Below, one piece after another: positions 1 through 8,000 of a stretch of DNA of 27,677 nucleotides. How positions within the stretch are numbered: position 1 is the first letter of the stretch; each line of letters begins with the position of its first letter. Source of the DNA: a virus. A program made the translations under genes and the position numbers. The stretch spans positions 1-27,677 of IMG/VR virus record IMGVR_UViG_3300025892_003569; one strand, written 5' to 3'. Below the pieces are notes generated by a model. The model ran no database searches. It saw only the letters and a list, made by a program, of their open reading frames with translations, and was not told where the DNA came from.

Positions 1-211
1 GAGGTAAATTTTTTCTATACTGGTAGAGTAGAGATGCTATTACTAGTTTAGCTATTTCTAATGATGCTGCCATGACAATAACAGCAAAGGCAGCCCCCGC
101 AAATAGCTTACTTAAGCCACTTATAGAGTAAAATGCTGCTGATGCCGATACTGAAAGTGCGCTTAATGCTATAAGGAAAGGAAATATTCTTTCTTGTAGC
201 TTTTTAAACAT
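1..211 (-). CDS. Partial small membrane protein (C-terminus outside window)
   Basis: The reading frame opens with ATG at 211-209 and stays open to the window edge, giving about 70 residues of the N-terminus. It begins MFKKLQERIFPFLIALSALS and then has two hydrophobic stretches (about residues 10-28 and 36-63) rich in Ala, Ser and Ile, ending near LYQYRKN. It is probably an inner-membrane protein with at least two helices. The start overlaps the thioredoxin stop by one base (TAATG), the same coupling used through most of the window. I recall similar openings in conserved membrane proteins of unknown function in marine T4-like phages. That is memory, not a search, and no function is assigned. 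Confidence 0.7.
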   Translation of the reverse strand, partial: MFKKLQERIFPFLIALSALSVSASAAFYSISGLSKLFAGAAFAVIVMAASLEIAKLVIASLLYQYRKNLP

Positions 212-462
212 TAGTTTTCGTTATACATATCAAGATACATTTTTTTAGGAGCATTTCCTACTTTACGGGATACTTCTTCTCCATTAACTGTAAGTATTAC
301 AGTAGGAATATTGCGGATTCCATATTTTTGGGATAATTCAGTATTAGAATCTACATCAACTTTTTGGACATTATATCCTTCAGTATTTAGTTCTTCCATT
401 ACTGGACCCAACATTTTACAAGGCCCACACCATTGAGCACTAAAATATATAAATTTTTTCAT
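211..462 (-). CDS. Thioredoxin-like protein
   Basis: A compact 83-residue thioredoxin-fold protein with the active-site motif WCGPC at residues 11-15 and the cis-proline loop IRNIPT about 40 residues later, both in the expected places. It lacks a signal peptide, so it should act in the cytoplasm as a dithiol reductant. It is shorter than host thioredoxins (about 105 aa), as is usual for phage versions. A plausible role is reducing ribonucleotide reductase: NrdA in this window keeps its C-terminal CLSC redox motif, which needs such a partner. It starts next to the 52-aa ORF at 464-622 and its stop overlaps the next start by one base. A glutaredoxin is less likely because of the GP dipeptide. 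Confidence 0.92.
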   Translation of the reverse strand: MKKFIYFSAQWCGPCKMLGPVMEELNTEGYNVQKVDVDSNTELSQKYGIRNIPTVILTVNGEEVSRKVGNAPKKMYLDMYNEN

Positions 463-463
463 T

Positions 464-622
464 TTATAAGTTTTTTAAAATATTCCAAACAATAAAGGTA
501 TTACAAATAACTGCTTGAAGTACTATAAATGTTCTAAATATAGCTACCCAATCAGCATCTTTATTAGTTTCACCTGTTTTTTCTCCAAGGGCACGAGCCC
601 AATACCTCCATAATTTTTTCAT
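464..622 (-). CDS. Small membrane protein, 52 aa
   Basis: Hand translation of the gap between the cupin and thioredoxin genes gives a 52-residue protein starting MKKLWRYWARALGEKTGE and ending in a hydrophobic segment, about residues 27-48 (FRTFIVLQAVICNTFIVWNI). Its ATG overlaps the upstream TGA (ATGA), and its stop lies two bases before the thioredoxin start. This tight fit supports a real gene. Similar short proteins with a WRYWARALGEK-like head and one transmembrane helix occur, as I recall, in T4-like marine phages with no known function. It is probably an inner-membrane protein with a cationic N-terminus. Confidence 0.75.
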   Translation of the reverse strand: MKKLWRYWARALGEKTGETNKDADWVAIFRTFIVLQAVICNTFIVWNILKNL

Positions 623-1002
623 TTATTTTTGGTTTTCCATTCTTCATTAAATCCACCTACTTCTTTTCGGTGTTCATCTGATGGGTCATATTTATGTGTT
701 ACGTAATAAGCTAAAATAGTTCCAGGCTCTAATGCTTTATATCCATGATATACACCAGGAGGTATTTTTAGAACTTGGGGATTTTTATCAGAAAGATATT
801 TAAATTCACATCCATTTTCCTCAGTGGCCCAACCTACTTTTAAACTTCCTTTTAAACAAATCCAATAATCAGTTTGTTTTTCATGCTTATGCCATGCAAC
901 TATATGTTCAGTTGAATTAATATAGGATATGTTTACTTGTCCTTTTTCTAAAGGAAAAATATCTAATAATCTTTGTGCCCTATCATCCTCGTGATAATTC
1001 AT
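619..1002 (-). CDS. RmlC-like cupin (dTDP-sugar 3,5-epimerase-like)
   Basis: A 127-residue cupin resembling dTDP-4-dehydrorhamnose 3,5-epimerase. It shows HKHEKQTDYW (RmlC-type H-x-H and Q-x-D), GSLKVG, the strand KIPPGVYHGYKAL and the C-terminal YDPSDEHR that corresponds to the Y-x-P-x-x-E segment. RmlC enzymes are about 180 aa, so this is a trimmed version, and no other rhamnose-pathway gene is nearby. It may modify a nucleotide sugar for glycosylation, or be a cupin re-used for another substrate. It overlaps both neighbours by four bases (ATGA), placing it in the nucleotide and small-protein run. The fold call is fairly safe; the substrate is not. Confidence 0.72.
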   Translation of the reverse strand: MNYHEDDRAQRLLDIFPLEKGQVNISYINSTEHIVAWHKHEKQTDYWICLKGSLKVGWATEENGCEFKYLSDKNPQVLKIPPGVYHGYKALEPGTILAYYVTHKYDPSDEHRKEVGGFNEEWKTKNK

Positions 1003-1220
1003 ACTAACTCTTCGATTATACCTACTACTTCACTTACTATAAGAAGTGAGGTAGCGGCCGCTAAATTAAATGGAATGAAACCATAACCTATAATTCTAAT
1101 GCCTGATTTAAGGAATGAAATTCGTCTATGCCATTTTTGGTCTGGCATTTGGTCGAGGTTTTTTACTCGTGGGGGGTTTGACCCCGCACGTTTAGCATTC
1201 ATAATTTCTCTATCACTCAT
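999..1220 (-). CDS. Small membrane protein, 73 aa
   Basis: A 73-residue protein with a basic soluble head (MSDREIMNAKRAGSNPPRVK) and one long hydrophobic region from about residue 40 to the C-terminus (GIRIIGYGFIPF...SLLIVSEVVGIIEEL). It overlaps the MazG-like gene upstream and the cupin downstream by four bases each, so it is translationally coupled. It is probably an inner-membrane protein with the N-terminus in the cytoplasm. I do not recognise a family and assign no function. The proline-rich basic head could bind nucleic acid or the membrane surface, which is inference only. Confidence 0.65.
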   Translation of the reverse strand: MSDREIMNAKRAGSNPPRVKNLDQMPDQKWHRRISFLKSGIRIIGYGFIPFNLAAATSLLIVSEVVGIIEELV

Positions 1221-1807
1221 GCTCCTATTCCTCCTTTAATTTTAGTAGTTGTACCAAAAATATTTTTGATAGGAATCGCATCTAATTCATCTGGGGTGAA
1301 GAATTGTTTAAGGTTGGGTCTAAAATAATTAATATTTTTCATAACCTTCTTATCACGCGATCTGTATACAATATATTTATCACTACACTTTTCATAGTGG
1401 CATGCCTCCCCTTGTTCTTTTGATCGAACTTCAACTGTTTCTTTTGCTTCATCCTCAGTCGAGCAAGCCTTTGATAAGTTTGAGGCTTGCACCTCTTGAT
1501 AGGCTGGCCGAATTTTATCCTTAAGACCATGTAACATAGCTCCATTCCCCAAGGAAACATAAGTAATGTCGCACAACGCATCCAAAACTTCAACGATGTC
1601 ACCTCGTTCACATGCTTCTCTATACTCCTCAAGTTCTTCCAATATGAAGTTGTATACAAACTCCCATTCTTTTTTTTCTGGTATGATTGGCTCATAATTA
1701 TTGGGCTTATTCATTAAATCATTAAATTCTTCTACTTCATCCACAAATGGGACTAGCACAGGGGCTTTAAGATTTTCACCAAAATCTAATTTTAATTGTT
1801 TACTCAT
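1217..1807 (-). CDS. MazG-like nucleotide pyrophosphohydrolase
   Basis: A 196-residue protein with the all-alpha NTP pyrophosphatase signature: FILEELEEYREAC supplies the E-E-x-x-E helix and DIVEVLDALCDITYV the paired acidic residues (about D-x-x-D) of the second metal-binding helix. Such enzymes hydrolyse (d)NTPs to NMP and PPi. Phage versions have been proposed to clean nucleotide pools or lower alarmone levels. The C-terminal half, about residues 110-196, is an extension I do not recognise. I chose the ATG at 1807 over the upstream ATG at 1843 because 1807 overlaps the stop of the 44-aa gene by only eight bases and gives a typical MSKQLKLDF start. It lies in the folE/hpt nucleotide cluster. 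Confidence 0.8.
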   Translation of the reverse strand: MSKQLKLDFGENLKAPVLVPFVDEVEEFNDLMNKPNNYEPIIPEKKEWEFVYNFILEELEEYREACERGDIVEVLDALCDITYVSLGNGAMLHGLKDKIRPAYQEVQASNLSKACSTEDEAKETVEVRSKEQGEACHYEKCSDKYIVYRSRDKKVMKNINYFRPNLKQFFTPDELDAIPIKNIFGTTTKIKGGIGA

Positions 1808-1934
1808 AACTGTGATATTTTTGGTAAATTTTAACAACAGCATATATTCCTGCTGTTAAAAATCCCATATTGATTAAATGAGGGTGGTTGTGTTCTCCAC
1901 AAATACCCAAAAAATGATATAAAAAATCTATCAT
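1800..1934 (-). CDS. Small membrane protein, 44 aa
   Basis: Hand translation of the gap after folE gives a 44-residue ORF beginning MIDFLYHFLGICGEHNHPHL and ending in a likely transmembrane segment (INMGFLTAGIYAVVKIY) and a polar tail. Its TAA overlaps the MazG-like start as ATGAGTAA, an eight-base coupling overlap. It starts 12 bases after the folE stop. The Cys/His cluster CGEHNHPH could bind a metal, but nothing else supports that. Analogous tiny genes with an LG-x-C head and one helix are, from memory, common in T4-like marine phages. No function is known. Confidence 0.68.
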   Translation of the reverse strand: MIDFLYHFLGICGEHNHPHLINMGFLTAGIYAVVKIYQKYHSYE

Positions 1935-1946
1935 AACTTTTATGTT

Positions 1947-2642
1947 TTAAATGTTGTGTCCTCCGTTATTTATTTTTAAACTATCAAAAAACTCTTTACG
2001 AGATAAATTATCATTATCCCTAAATACTCCTGATGCTTTGGTTGTAACCATTGCTGCACCTTGGTGCTTAACTCCTCTACAACTAACGCAATTATGTGTT
2101 CCTACAATAGTTACAATTACACCTTTATTACCTTCAGTAATTTTTGATACTGCATTATGGATAGCTGATGTAAGTTGTTCTTGAATTGCTCCTCTACGAC
2201 CAAATAGTTCAACAATTCTATTAAGTTTAGACAAACCAATTACTTGACCTTCATCTCCAGCAATGTAACCAATATGTACTACCCCTCCGATAGTTTGGTG
2301 GTGATGTGAACACATTGATGTTAGTGGGATATTTCTTTCAATAACAATACCATCATAACCATCCGAAGGAAAAGATGTAATAGGAGACATTGCTGTGTAT
2401 CTACCTGCCCATAAATCATTTACATAAGCCTTAGCTACACGTCTTGGGGTTTCCATTGAATTAGGATCATTTTTCCAATCACATTTTAATGCGTCTAGAA
2501 ATTTACCATATGCATATTCTGCTTCATCAATCATTTTTTCCTTATCGTATTTAGATAAGGGGAATCCTTCAGCAACACCATTTGCAAAACCCGTTTGTAC
2601 AACTTCAAGTTCCTCGTGTACTTTTCTTCTTTTATTTTCCAT
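1947..2642 (-). CDS. folE: GTP cyclohydrolase I (FolE)
   Basis: A 231-residue GTP cyclohydrolase I that converts GTP to 7,8-dihydroneopterin triphosphate, the entry step to both folate and 7-deazaguanine. Zinc and catalytic residues are visible: C111 and H114 in MCSHHHQTIG, and H183 and C185 in THNCVSCRGVKH followed by the RGV signature. ETPRRVAKAY is the usual N-terminal family motif. The first 35 residues are a non-conserved extension. With queD, queE, queC and the DpdA-like gene elsewhere in the window, the likely role is precursor supply for preQ0 rather than folate. The gene overlaps hpt upstream by one base (TAATG). It sits about 8.5 kb downstream of the queE end, outside the cassette. 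Confidence 0.95.
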   Translation of the reverse strand: MENKRRKVHEELEVVQTGFANGVAEGFPLSKYDKEKMIDEAEYAYGKFLDALKCDWKNDPNSMETPRRVAKAYVNDLWAGRYTAMSPITSFPSDGYDGIVIERNIPLTSMCSHHHQTIGGVVHIGYIAGDEGQVIGLSKLNRIVELFGRRGAIQEQLTSAIHNAVSKITEGNKGVIVTIVGTHNCVSCRGVKHQGAAMVTTKASGVFRDNDNLSRKEFFDSLKINNGGHNI

Positions 2643-3154
2643 TAAATAGTATAAATTGTCTTTAAATTTCTATTATGTCCTTTATCGTCATCCATACCAT
2701 ATCCTATATACCAAGGATCAAATATGGAATCAGCATCTTGGTGTAATATATGAAGTACTTTATCAAAATCCCCGCTTTCTTTATAAATTGCTACGACAGG
2801 AGTAATTGATTTTGGTTCTTTTACCTGTAGGAAGTTGGAAACTGCTTTCATAGTATTACCAGAATCTAAAATATCATCTACAAGATAAACATGTTTATGT
2901 TTTATTTTGGTTTCTAAATCTTTAGTAATTACTAAATCACCTTGTTTTTTACCATAATATGATTTACAACGGATAAAATCTATTTCAATAGGTATGGTGA
3001 TTTGTTTAACTAAATCGCTAAAAAACATAAACCCACCATTTAAAACACAAACTAATACTACAGGTGTAGGATCATTTCTATGTTCATCATTTATTTTTTT
3101 AGCTAGAATTTTAATTTGAATATCTAGCTCTTTTTCACTTATTGCTTTTTCCAT
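2642..3154 (-). CDS. hpt: Hypoxanthine-guanine phosphoribosyltransferase-like
   Basis: A 170-residue type I phosphoribosyltransferase. The PRPP-binding loop LVDDILDSGNT lies at residues 91-101, preceded by hydrophobic strands (VVLVCVLNGGFMFF) that carry the first PPi loop of the HPRT family. The length matches bacterial Hpt (about 175 aa). It should salvage hypoxanthine or guanine with PRPP to IMP or GMP in the cytoplasm. It sits directly upstream of folE with a one-base overlap, so the salvage product could feed GTP into preQ0 synthesis as well as DNA. Which purine base it prefers cannot be read from sequence. Xanthine specificity is possible. Confidence 0.88.
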   Translation of the reverse strand: MEKAISEKELDIQIKILAKKINDEHRNDPTPVVLVCVLNGGFMFFSDLVKQITIPIEIDFIRCKSYYGKKQGDLVITKDLETKIKHKHVYLVDDILDSGNTMKAVSNFLQVKEPKSITPVVAIYKESGDFDKVLHILHQDADSIFDPWYIGYGMDDDKGHNRNLKTIYTI

Positions 3155-3762
3155 TAAACTAAATCGTCTGAATTAATTAAAGTGTAAGTAAATGAATTAC
3201 TCCAGGTGTCGGCAGCAAGATGGCAGATTTCCATAAATAATTTAAAATCATCATTAGCAGCAATTACTTGACATCCTGCACTCCATTTATCAATTTGGGT
3301 AGATTTTTTACCTTCCCATTTAGTAGCTCGGTGGATGTTAATCCCAAATAACCCAGTTTGAGTATTTTCTTCATCTAAGTCATAACAATTATCTAAATTA
3401 TTATCACGGTAAACTGTTACAGGTTTTTGTTGTCCTAATGCTTCATACTTTCCTTGGTGAAGTCTAATTTTATGGGAACCTCTATATTGGTCTTCTTTTA
3501 GGATAGCAACACCTTCTTCTCTCATAACATTTTCCACCCAATGTTTACCAGGATCTGTTGTACAATCAAAGCAATGGTATTGCCACTCATTGTTTTTTTT
3601 ATAAGATAAAGTTATATAATCATCAAATTTATTAGTTACTTCATTTAAAGTTTCAGAGTTTCTTACACCTACTATATTAAGGTTATAATCACCATTTTCG
3701 AACCACTTATAGCCTTTATCTTTAACTGCGGTTTCAATCTGTTGTCTTGTTGGTTTATTCAT
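3154..3762 (-). CDS. YkuD-like phage protein (SAGC motif), possible peptidoglycan enzyme
   Basis: A 202-residue protein with a pattern like the L,D-transpeptidase (YkuD) active site: GINIHRA (H144), a spacer, then SAGCQV (S161, C164), matching the H-x(14-17)-S/T-x-G-C arrangement. Upstream conserved-looking blocks are NIVGVRN, TDPGKHW, LHQGKYEALGQ and VYRDNN. I recall this whole architecture from Bacteroidota phages and prophages, usually annotated hypothetical. No signal peptide is visible, so to reach peptidoglycan it would need a holin or the virion. It could therefore be a lysis enzyme, a virion-associated wall enzyme, or a fold relative with another substrate. It overlaps thyX by eight bases and hpt by one. 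Confidence 0.65.
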   Translation of the reverse strand: MNKPTRQQIETAVKDKGYKWFENGDYNLNIVGVRNSETLNEVTNKFDDYITLSYKKNNEWQYHCFDCTTDPGKHWVENVMREEGVAILKEDQYRGSHKIRLHQGKYEALGQQKPVTVYRDNNLDNCYDLDEENTQTGLFGINIHRATKWEGKKSTQIDKWSAGCQVIAANDDFKLFMEICHLAADTWSNSFTYTLINSDDLV

Positions 3763-4417
3763 AATTAAGGGAATTGGAAATAATTGGGAATTCTTTAATA
3801 AAATATTTTTTTATTTCTTTAGCAATGAGTTGAATTTCTTTTTGGGCATGACTATCATCACGTAATTCAAGAAAATGAATCCACGAACGAATACTACCCG
3901 TCATATGTATTTTAGTAGTTGTAGCTAACGGAAGAACCATACGAGCTTGTTCACGTGCTACTCCCGCTTCTAAAAGGTCATTATACAGAGTATGAGCATC
4001 CCTAAAATGTTTATTAATAACTTGTTGAGCTGTGTAAGACTTTAACCCTGTATTGAAATCTCTATATAAGTCTGGGGTTATTATTTCTGTTGAGCTTTGT
4101 CTGTTATCTTCACATTGCGCCCGTAGTTCAAGGGGTTCGAAGATATCTCCCAAACGATTAACATCTTGATATCGTTGACTAAACTCTTGAAAAGAAAAAG
4201 AACGGTGTCTGAGGATTTGGATTCCGATTGCTTTGGAAGTTTCAATCTCGAACGTCGCATGACCGTGCTCGAACGGTGACCAGTGTTTGTGTTGTACCAA
4301 GTAGCGAAGAAGGCCCTCTGGTTTACTTTTCTTATCCTTACGTGAACTAGATACACGTGCAACCTCCACAATGTGGTCTTCAGCATTTGGAGTAACATTT
4401 AATAACGTAACTTTCAT
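3755..4417 (-). CDS. thyX: Flavin-dependent thymidylate synthase
   Basis: A 220-residue ThyX that methylates dUMP to dTMP using methylenetetrahydrofolate, FAD and NADPH. The diagnostic motif RHR-x7-S is intact at residues 70-80 (RHRSFSFQEFS), followed by QRY. HWSPFEH, about residue 45, and the C-terminal REQARMVLPL and RSWIHFLELR blocks match the family. The length is typical for phage and bacterial ThyX. It supplies dTMP alongside the phage NrdAB. The gene begins ten bases after the end of the acidic 65-aa ORF and overlaps the YkuD-like gene by eight bases. Confidence 0.95.
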   Translation of the reverse strand: MKVTLLNVTPNAEDHIVEVARVSSSRKDKKSKPEGLLRYLVQHKHWSPFEHGHATFEIETSKAIGIQILRHRSFSFQEFSQRYQDVNRLGDIFEPLELRAQCEDNRQSSTEIITPDLYRDFNTGLKSYTAQQVINKHFRDAHTLYNDLLEAGVAREQARMVLPLATTTKIHMTGSIRSWIHFLELRDDSHAQKEIQLIAKEIKKYFIKEFPIISNSLNYE

Positions 4418-4427
4418 TTTTTATATT

Positions 4428-4625
4428 TTATTCTTCTATTAGTTCAATTTCCCCATGATCTTCAAGACATTTATCATGGGATAATTCAAATTCGACTTCA
4501 TCCTCAACTTCTTCTTGTAGTGCTTCATCACCTGATTTCCACTTTTTCAATTGTTCAGGAGTTAACTCCTCGGTTTCTTCCCACCTGTAATCAGTGTAAG
4601 TAACTAGTTTTCTTAATTTAGCCAT
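4428..4625 (-). CDS. Small acidic protein, 65 aa
   Basis: A 65-residue soluble protein with a basic start (MAKLRKLVTYTDYRW) and a strongly acidic remainder with about twenty Glu/Asp residues. There is no signal peptide or membrane segment. Small acidic phage proteins often act as DNA mimics or inhibitors of host enzymes, but nothing specific identifies that here. It lies in a 12-nt and 10-nt spaced slot between the dockerin-like ORF and thyX and reads well as a gene. I do not recognise the family. The single Cys argues against a metal site. Confidence 0.6.
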   Translation of the reverse strand: MAKLRKLVTYTDYRWEETEELTPEQLKKWKSGDEALQEEVEDEVEFELSHDKCLEDHGEIELIEE

Positions 4626-4637
4626 TATATAACGATA

Positions 4638-4826
4638 CTATTTTTCTTCGTAAACTCCAACCTCGTTAGGAGAAGGTTGCATAGCTAACATATCCATTAT
4701 ATCAAAAATATCTATCTGACCATTACCATTAAAATCAAATTCTGAAGCATCATCTTGGGGGGTTAATGGTAGCCCGTAAGCGGCTACCATTAATAAAAAA
4801 TTCATTATCCAAGACCCTAGGCTCAT
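4638..4826 (-). CDS. Small dockerin-like (EF-hand-like) protein, possibly exported
   Basis: A 62-residue protein with a hydrophobic N-terminus (MSLGSWIMNFLLMVAAYGLP), a possible signal peptide or anchor. One calcium-loop-like repeat follows at about residues 28-44 (DFNGNGQIDIFDIMDML), with the D-x-N-x-N-x-Q-I-D-x-x-D pattern of a dockerin type I half-repeat. A full dockerin has two such repeats, and two occur in the phage metalloprotease at 8235-10241. One half is too short to bind a cohesin in the usual way. It overlaps the lipoprotein gene by four bases and is part of the second envelope block. The role is unknown. Confidence 0.6.
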   Translation of the reverse strand: MSLGSWIMNFLLMVAAYGLPLTPQDDASEFDFNGNGQIDIFDIMDMLAMQPSPNEVGVYEEK

Positions 4827-5089
4827 TTTTTAATATCTGTTTTGATTACTAAAACTCCTTCTTTAGTTGGATGTTTTTCTATCACCCATGTCATTCCATT
4901 CCAATCAGTAAATTCTTCACCAATTGTAATATTACTTTCCCAATATCTTACTGGATATTGTCCGTCCCAATAAGTGGGAATCATAGCGTCGAACCCAAAT
5001 TTACTTGGATTTTTATAAACTTTTGTTGGGATAATACCGTAGCATCCCGAAAACAAAAGCAAAGATAAAATTAAAATTATATTTTTCAT
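4823..5089 (-). CDS. Putative lipoprotein, 88 aa
   Basis: An 88-residue protein with a lipoprotein signal: MKNIILILSLLLFSGC, lipobox FSGC with Cys16 as the lipidation site. The mature part, about 72 residues, is polar with several Trp and Tyr residues (YWDGQYPVRYW, DWNGMTWVIE) and looks like a small beta-rich domain. It should be anchored in the inner or outer membrane. Phage-encoded lipoproteins commonly act in superinfection exclusion or as spanin subunits. The absence of a proline-rich stalk makes an o-spanin less obvious. It overlaps the 1049-aa T9SS protein upstream by four bases and so shares its transcript. Confidence 0.75.
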   Translation of the reverse strand: MKNIILILSLLLFSGCYGIIPTKVYKNPSKFGFDAMIPTYWDGQYPVRYWESNITIGEEFTDWNGMTWVIEKHPTKEGVLVIKTDIKK

Positions 5090-8000
5090 CTGAATATTGT
5101 TATGTGTCCTGTATTTGTGAATGTGTTAGATGGGTCCCATCCTACACCTTGTACTTTATATAAATATACACCATCTGCTACATAATAACTTCCACCACCC
5201 ACACTAGCAGGCCAAATCTCCCCGACAGTATTACTTTCCCACACTAAACTTCCCCACCTATTATAAATTTGAACATTCCATGCTCTCCAACAGCTTTCAT
5301 CTGCTATTACAATTTCCCAACCATCATTTAAACCATCATTATTAGGAGTAAAAGTATTAGGAATAAAGTATGACCCATCACAAGGTTCTAAATAAACACA
5401 AGAACCATCGTCATCTGTCGCTTGGAAATTATAATTTAAAGCTTCGGGGTCTGTACATCCTCCTAAGTAAATAACACACGAACCGTCATCCACAGTAGCG
5501 AGTGGGTTATAATTGGAAGCAATCGGGTCAGTACACCCAAATACATCATATTCACAAGAACCGTCATCGATATTGGCGATCGGGTTGTAATTGAGTGCAT
5601 TAATGTCAGTGCACCCAAACACATCATAAGTACAGCTTCCATCATTGATAGTAGCCAGGGGGTTATAGTTATTGGCTGAAGGGTCTGTACAACCAAGTAA
5701 GTCATAAGTACAAGACCCGTCGTCCCATTCTGCAGTTGGGTCGTAATTAGTAGCTTCTTCATCTGTACATCCATAAATACAGCTAGCAACGGCATCTTGA
5801 TAACAAGCTATAGGTTGGGGCCAAGTAATATCTGTTTCTTCACCTTCTAAAGTTTCAAGTTTGATGGTAACTCCTCCACCTCCATCAGTTGTTATAGGAC
5901 CAAATTCCATAGTAACACTTTCACCTGGGAGTAGTTCTCCTTCAAAACATTCAATTACATCAGGTCCACTTAATATATCATAATTAATACAAAAGTTTGT
6001 AATAGTTGTATTACCTACGTTATCAAAAAATAATATAGCAGTATAATAAGCCCCAGTTTCATCACAATATAAATCACACTCATAATCAATATAAAGTAAT
6101 TCGGTTTCAGGAAAAATACAACATTCTATAATAGGCTCACATGTAATATTAGCTTCAGGATTATAATTTAAAGCATCTGGAATCATACATCCTATAATAG
6201 GGTCTATACAACTTCCGTCATCTATAGTAGCAAGTGGGTTATAATTTACAGCGTTAATATCAGTACACCCCGAAATACAATCGGGCTCATCTGTTATAAT
6301 TTGGACATACATGTTATTTCCAACATTATTATCTAACCCAAAATCATTCCATGATTGATCACTAGAACCATTTACATCAATTATTCTAACAGTTAAAACC
6401 CCCCATTCATACATGTTAGGCCATTCCAATTCATAAGTTTCTCCAGGAGGTATTATAAAATTATCAAAACAAACAGTATCATCGCCCGCTAAAGTTCCTA
6501 ATATATCTTCAGTTACACATAATTCTGTTATAGGAACTTCCCCATAATTAGTAAGATAAAAAATTGGTAACCAATAGGCTCCAAATTCATTACACCCCGT
6601 TTCATATAAAATTGTATCTAACCCCACATCTACAATAGGCAAATATTCACATAAATCATTATTAGTACACTCAGTTGTCATGTTATAGTTTAAAGCTAAT
6701 GGATCTGTACAATCAGGTATACACACTGGGTAAGCAGGTAGTGTTGTACATATTACATTATCCTCGGGGGTAAGTTCTATTTGATTAACTAAAGTTGCAG
6801 TAGCACAAAGAGTATCCCCTTCTTGCCAAAGCATTTGGGTTGTAATTGTATTAATAGTAGGAGCGGTAACACCCGGAGGTAGGGGGACATTATATGGTGG
6901 TGGTTGGTTACCATCAACTCCTTGGTTAGAGGCTGCAATAAAACCATTAGGGCCTGTCCATGTAATTTTCCAAGTATATATACTATCTAAACCCGTATTA
7001 GTATAAGTAGTATGAAATCTTATACCTTCATTACATCCTACCCCAAGATTAAAAACATCACAATCTGCTTCTACTATAAATAATTCATCCATAGCTATAT
7101 CACCTGTTGTTGGGCAATTAAATAAATCAATATAATAATCCCAATAAGTATCATCATTTTGATAGGCATTACATAATTCTTCTCCATTAGGAGTATCACA
7201 AACTACACAGGACCCATCATTTACAGTTGCCTCATCATTATAATTACATGCTATAGGGTTTTGACAACCTAATATAATGTATTCACAACTACCATCATTA
7301 AAAGTAGCTACAGGATCATAATTATCGGCTTCTTCATCAGTACATCCAGGATATAAAGGTGAAGGAGGCAATTCATCAGGACACCAAACTAATGAATTAT
7401 TAGATAAATCAATATCTGGGTACATTTGAGTTTGATCCACACAAACTCCACAGGTATCTGTCCAATATTGTTCAGGAAAATCTATAATATCCGCTGTTTG
7501 GGATAAATTAATTTGCCATACTACCATTTCCCAACATTGATCGTTTTCTAAATCGGCCCCTAATAAACATTCCCAATCAAAAAATGTATTTAATTCAACA
7601 TTAAGAGTATCTCCTGTGTATAATCCTTCTCCAGCACTAAGTGTTGATTGGTTTATAGGGTAAGAAAATGTCCATCCTGGGTGATAATTGGATTGGGAGC
7701 AGGGACCATCACTAAAGTCTTCATATATGTGCAAACCAAAGACAAAATGGTTAATAGTTTCATTATTATTTACAATTGATGAACTATTATCGGGCCCACA
7801 TGTACCACCATCTGTGGTTGTAAATTCATTACACCCACAATTTTCTCCATTTATAATAGCAACAGATACTTGGTGGGTTTCGGGATCGTAACCAATTAAA
7901 TCTACATCACATTGTGGAACATCAGGTACCACAGGTACCCATCCATCATTTTCATCATAAAAATACTCAACACAACAAGAAGTTTCTGCAAAATAAATAC

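Noticed and set aside
619-1002. Complete dTDP-rhamnose pathway
   Set aside because: Only the cupin resembling RmlC is present; no RmlA, RmlB or RmlD-like gene occurs in the window.
1339-1695. 118-aa minus-strand ORF inside the MazG-like gene
   Set aside because: It lies wholly within the 1217-1807 gene in another frame, has no recognisable motif, and breaks the overlap pattern.
1808-1843. Longer MazG-like start at ATG 1843
   Set aside because: It would overlap the 44-aa gene by 44 bases and add a non-conserved 12-residue extension; the 1807 start gives the usual short overlap.
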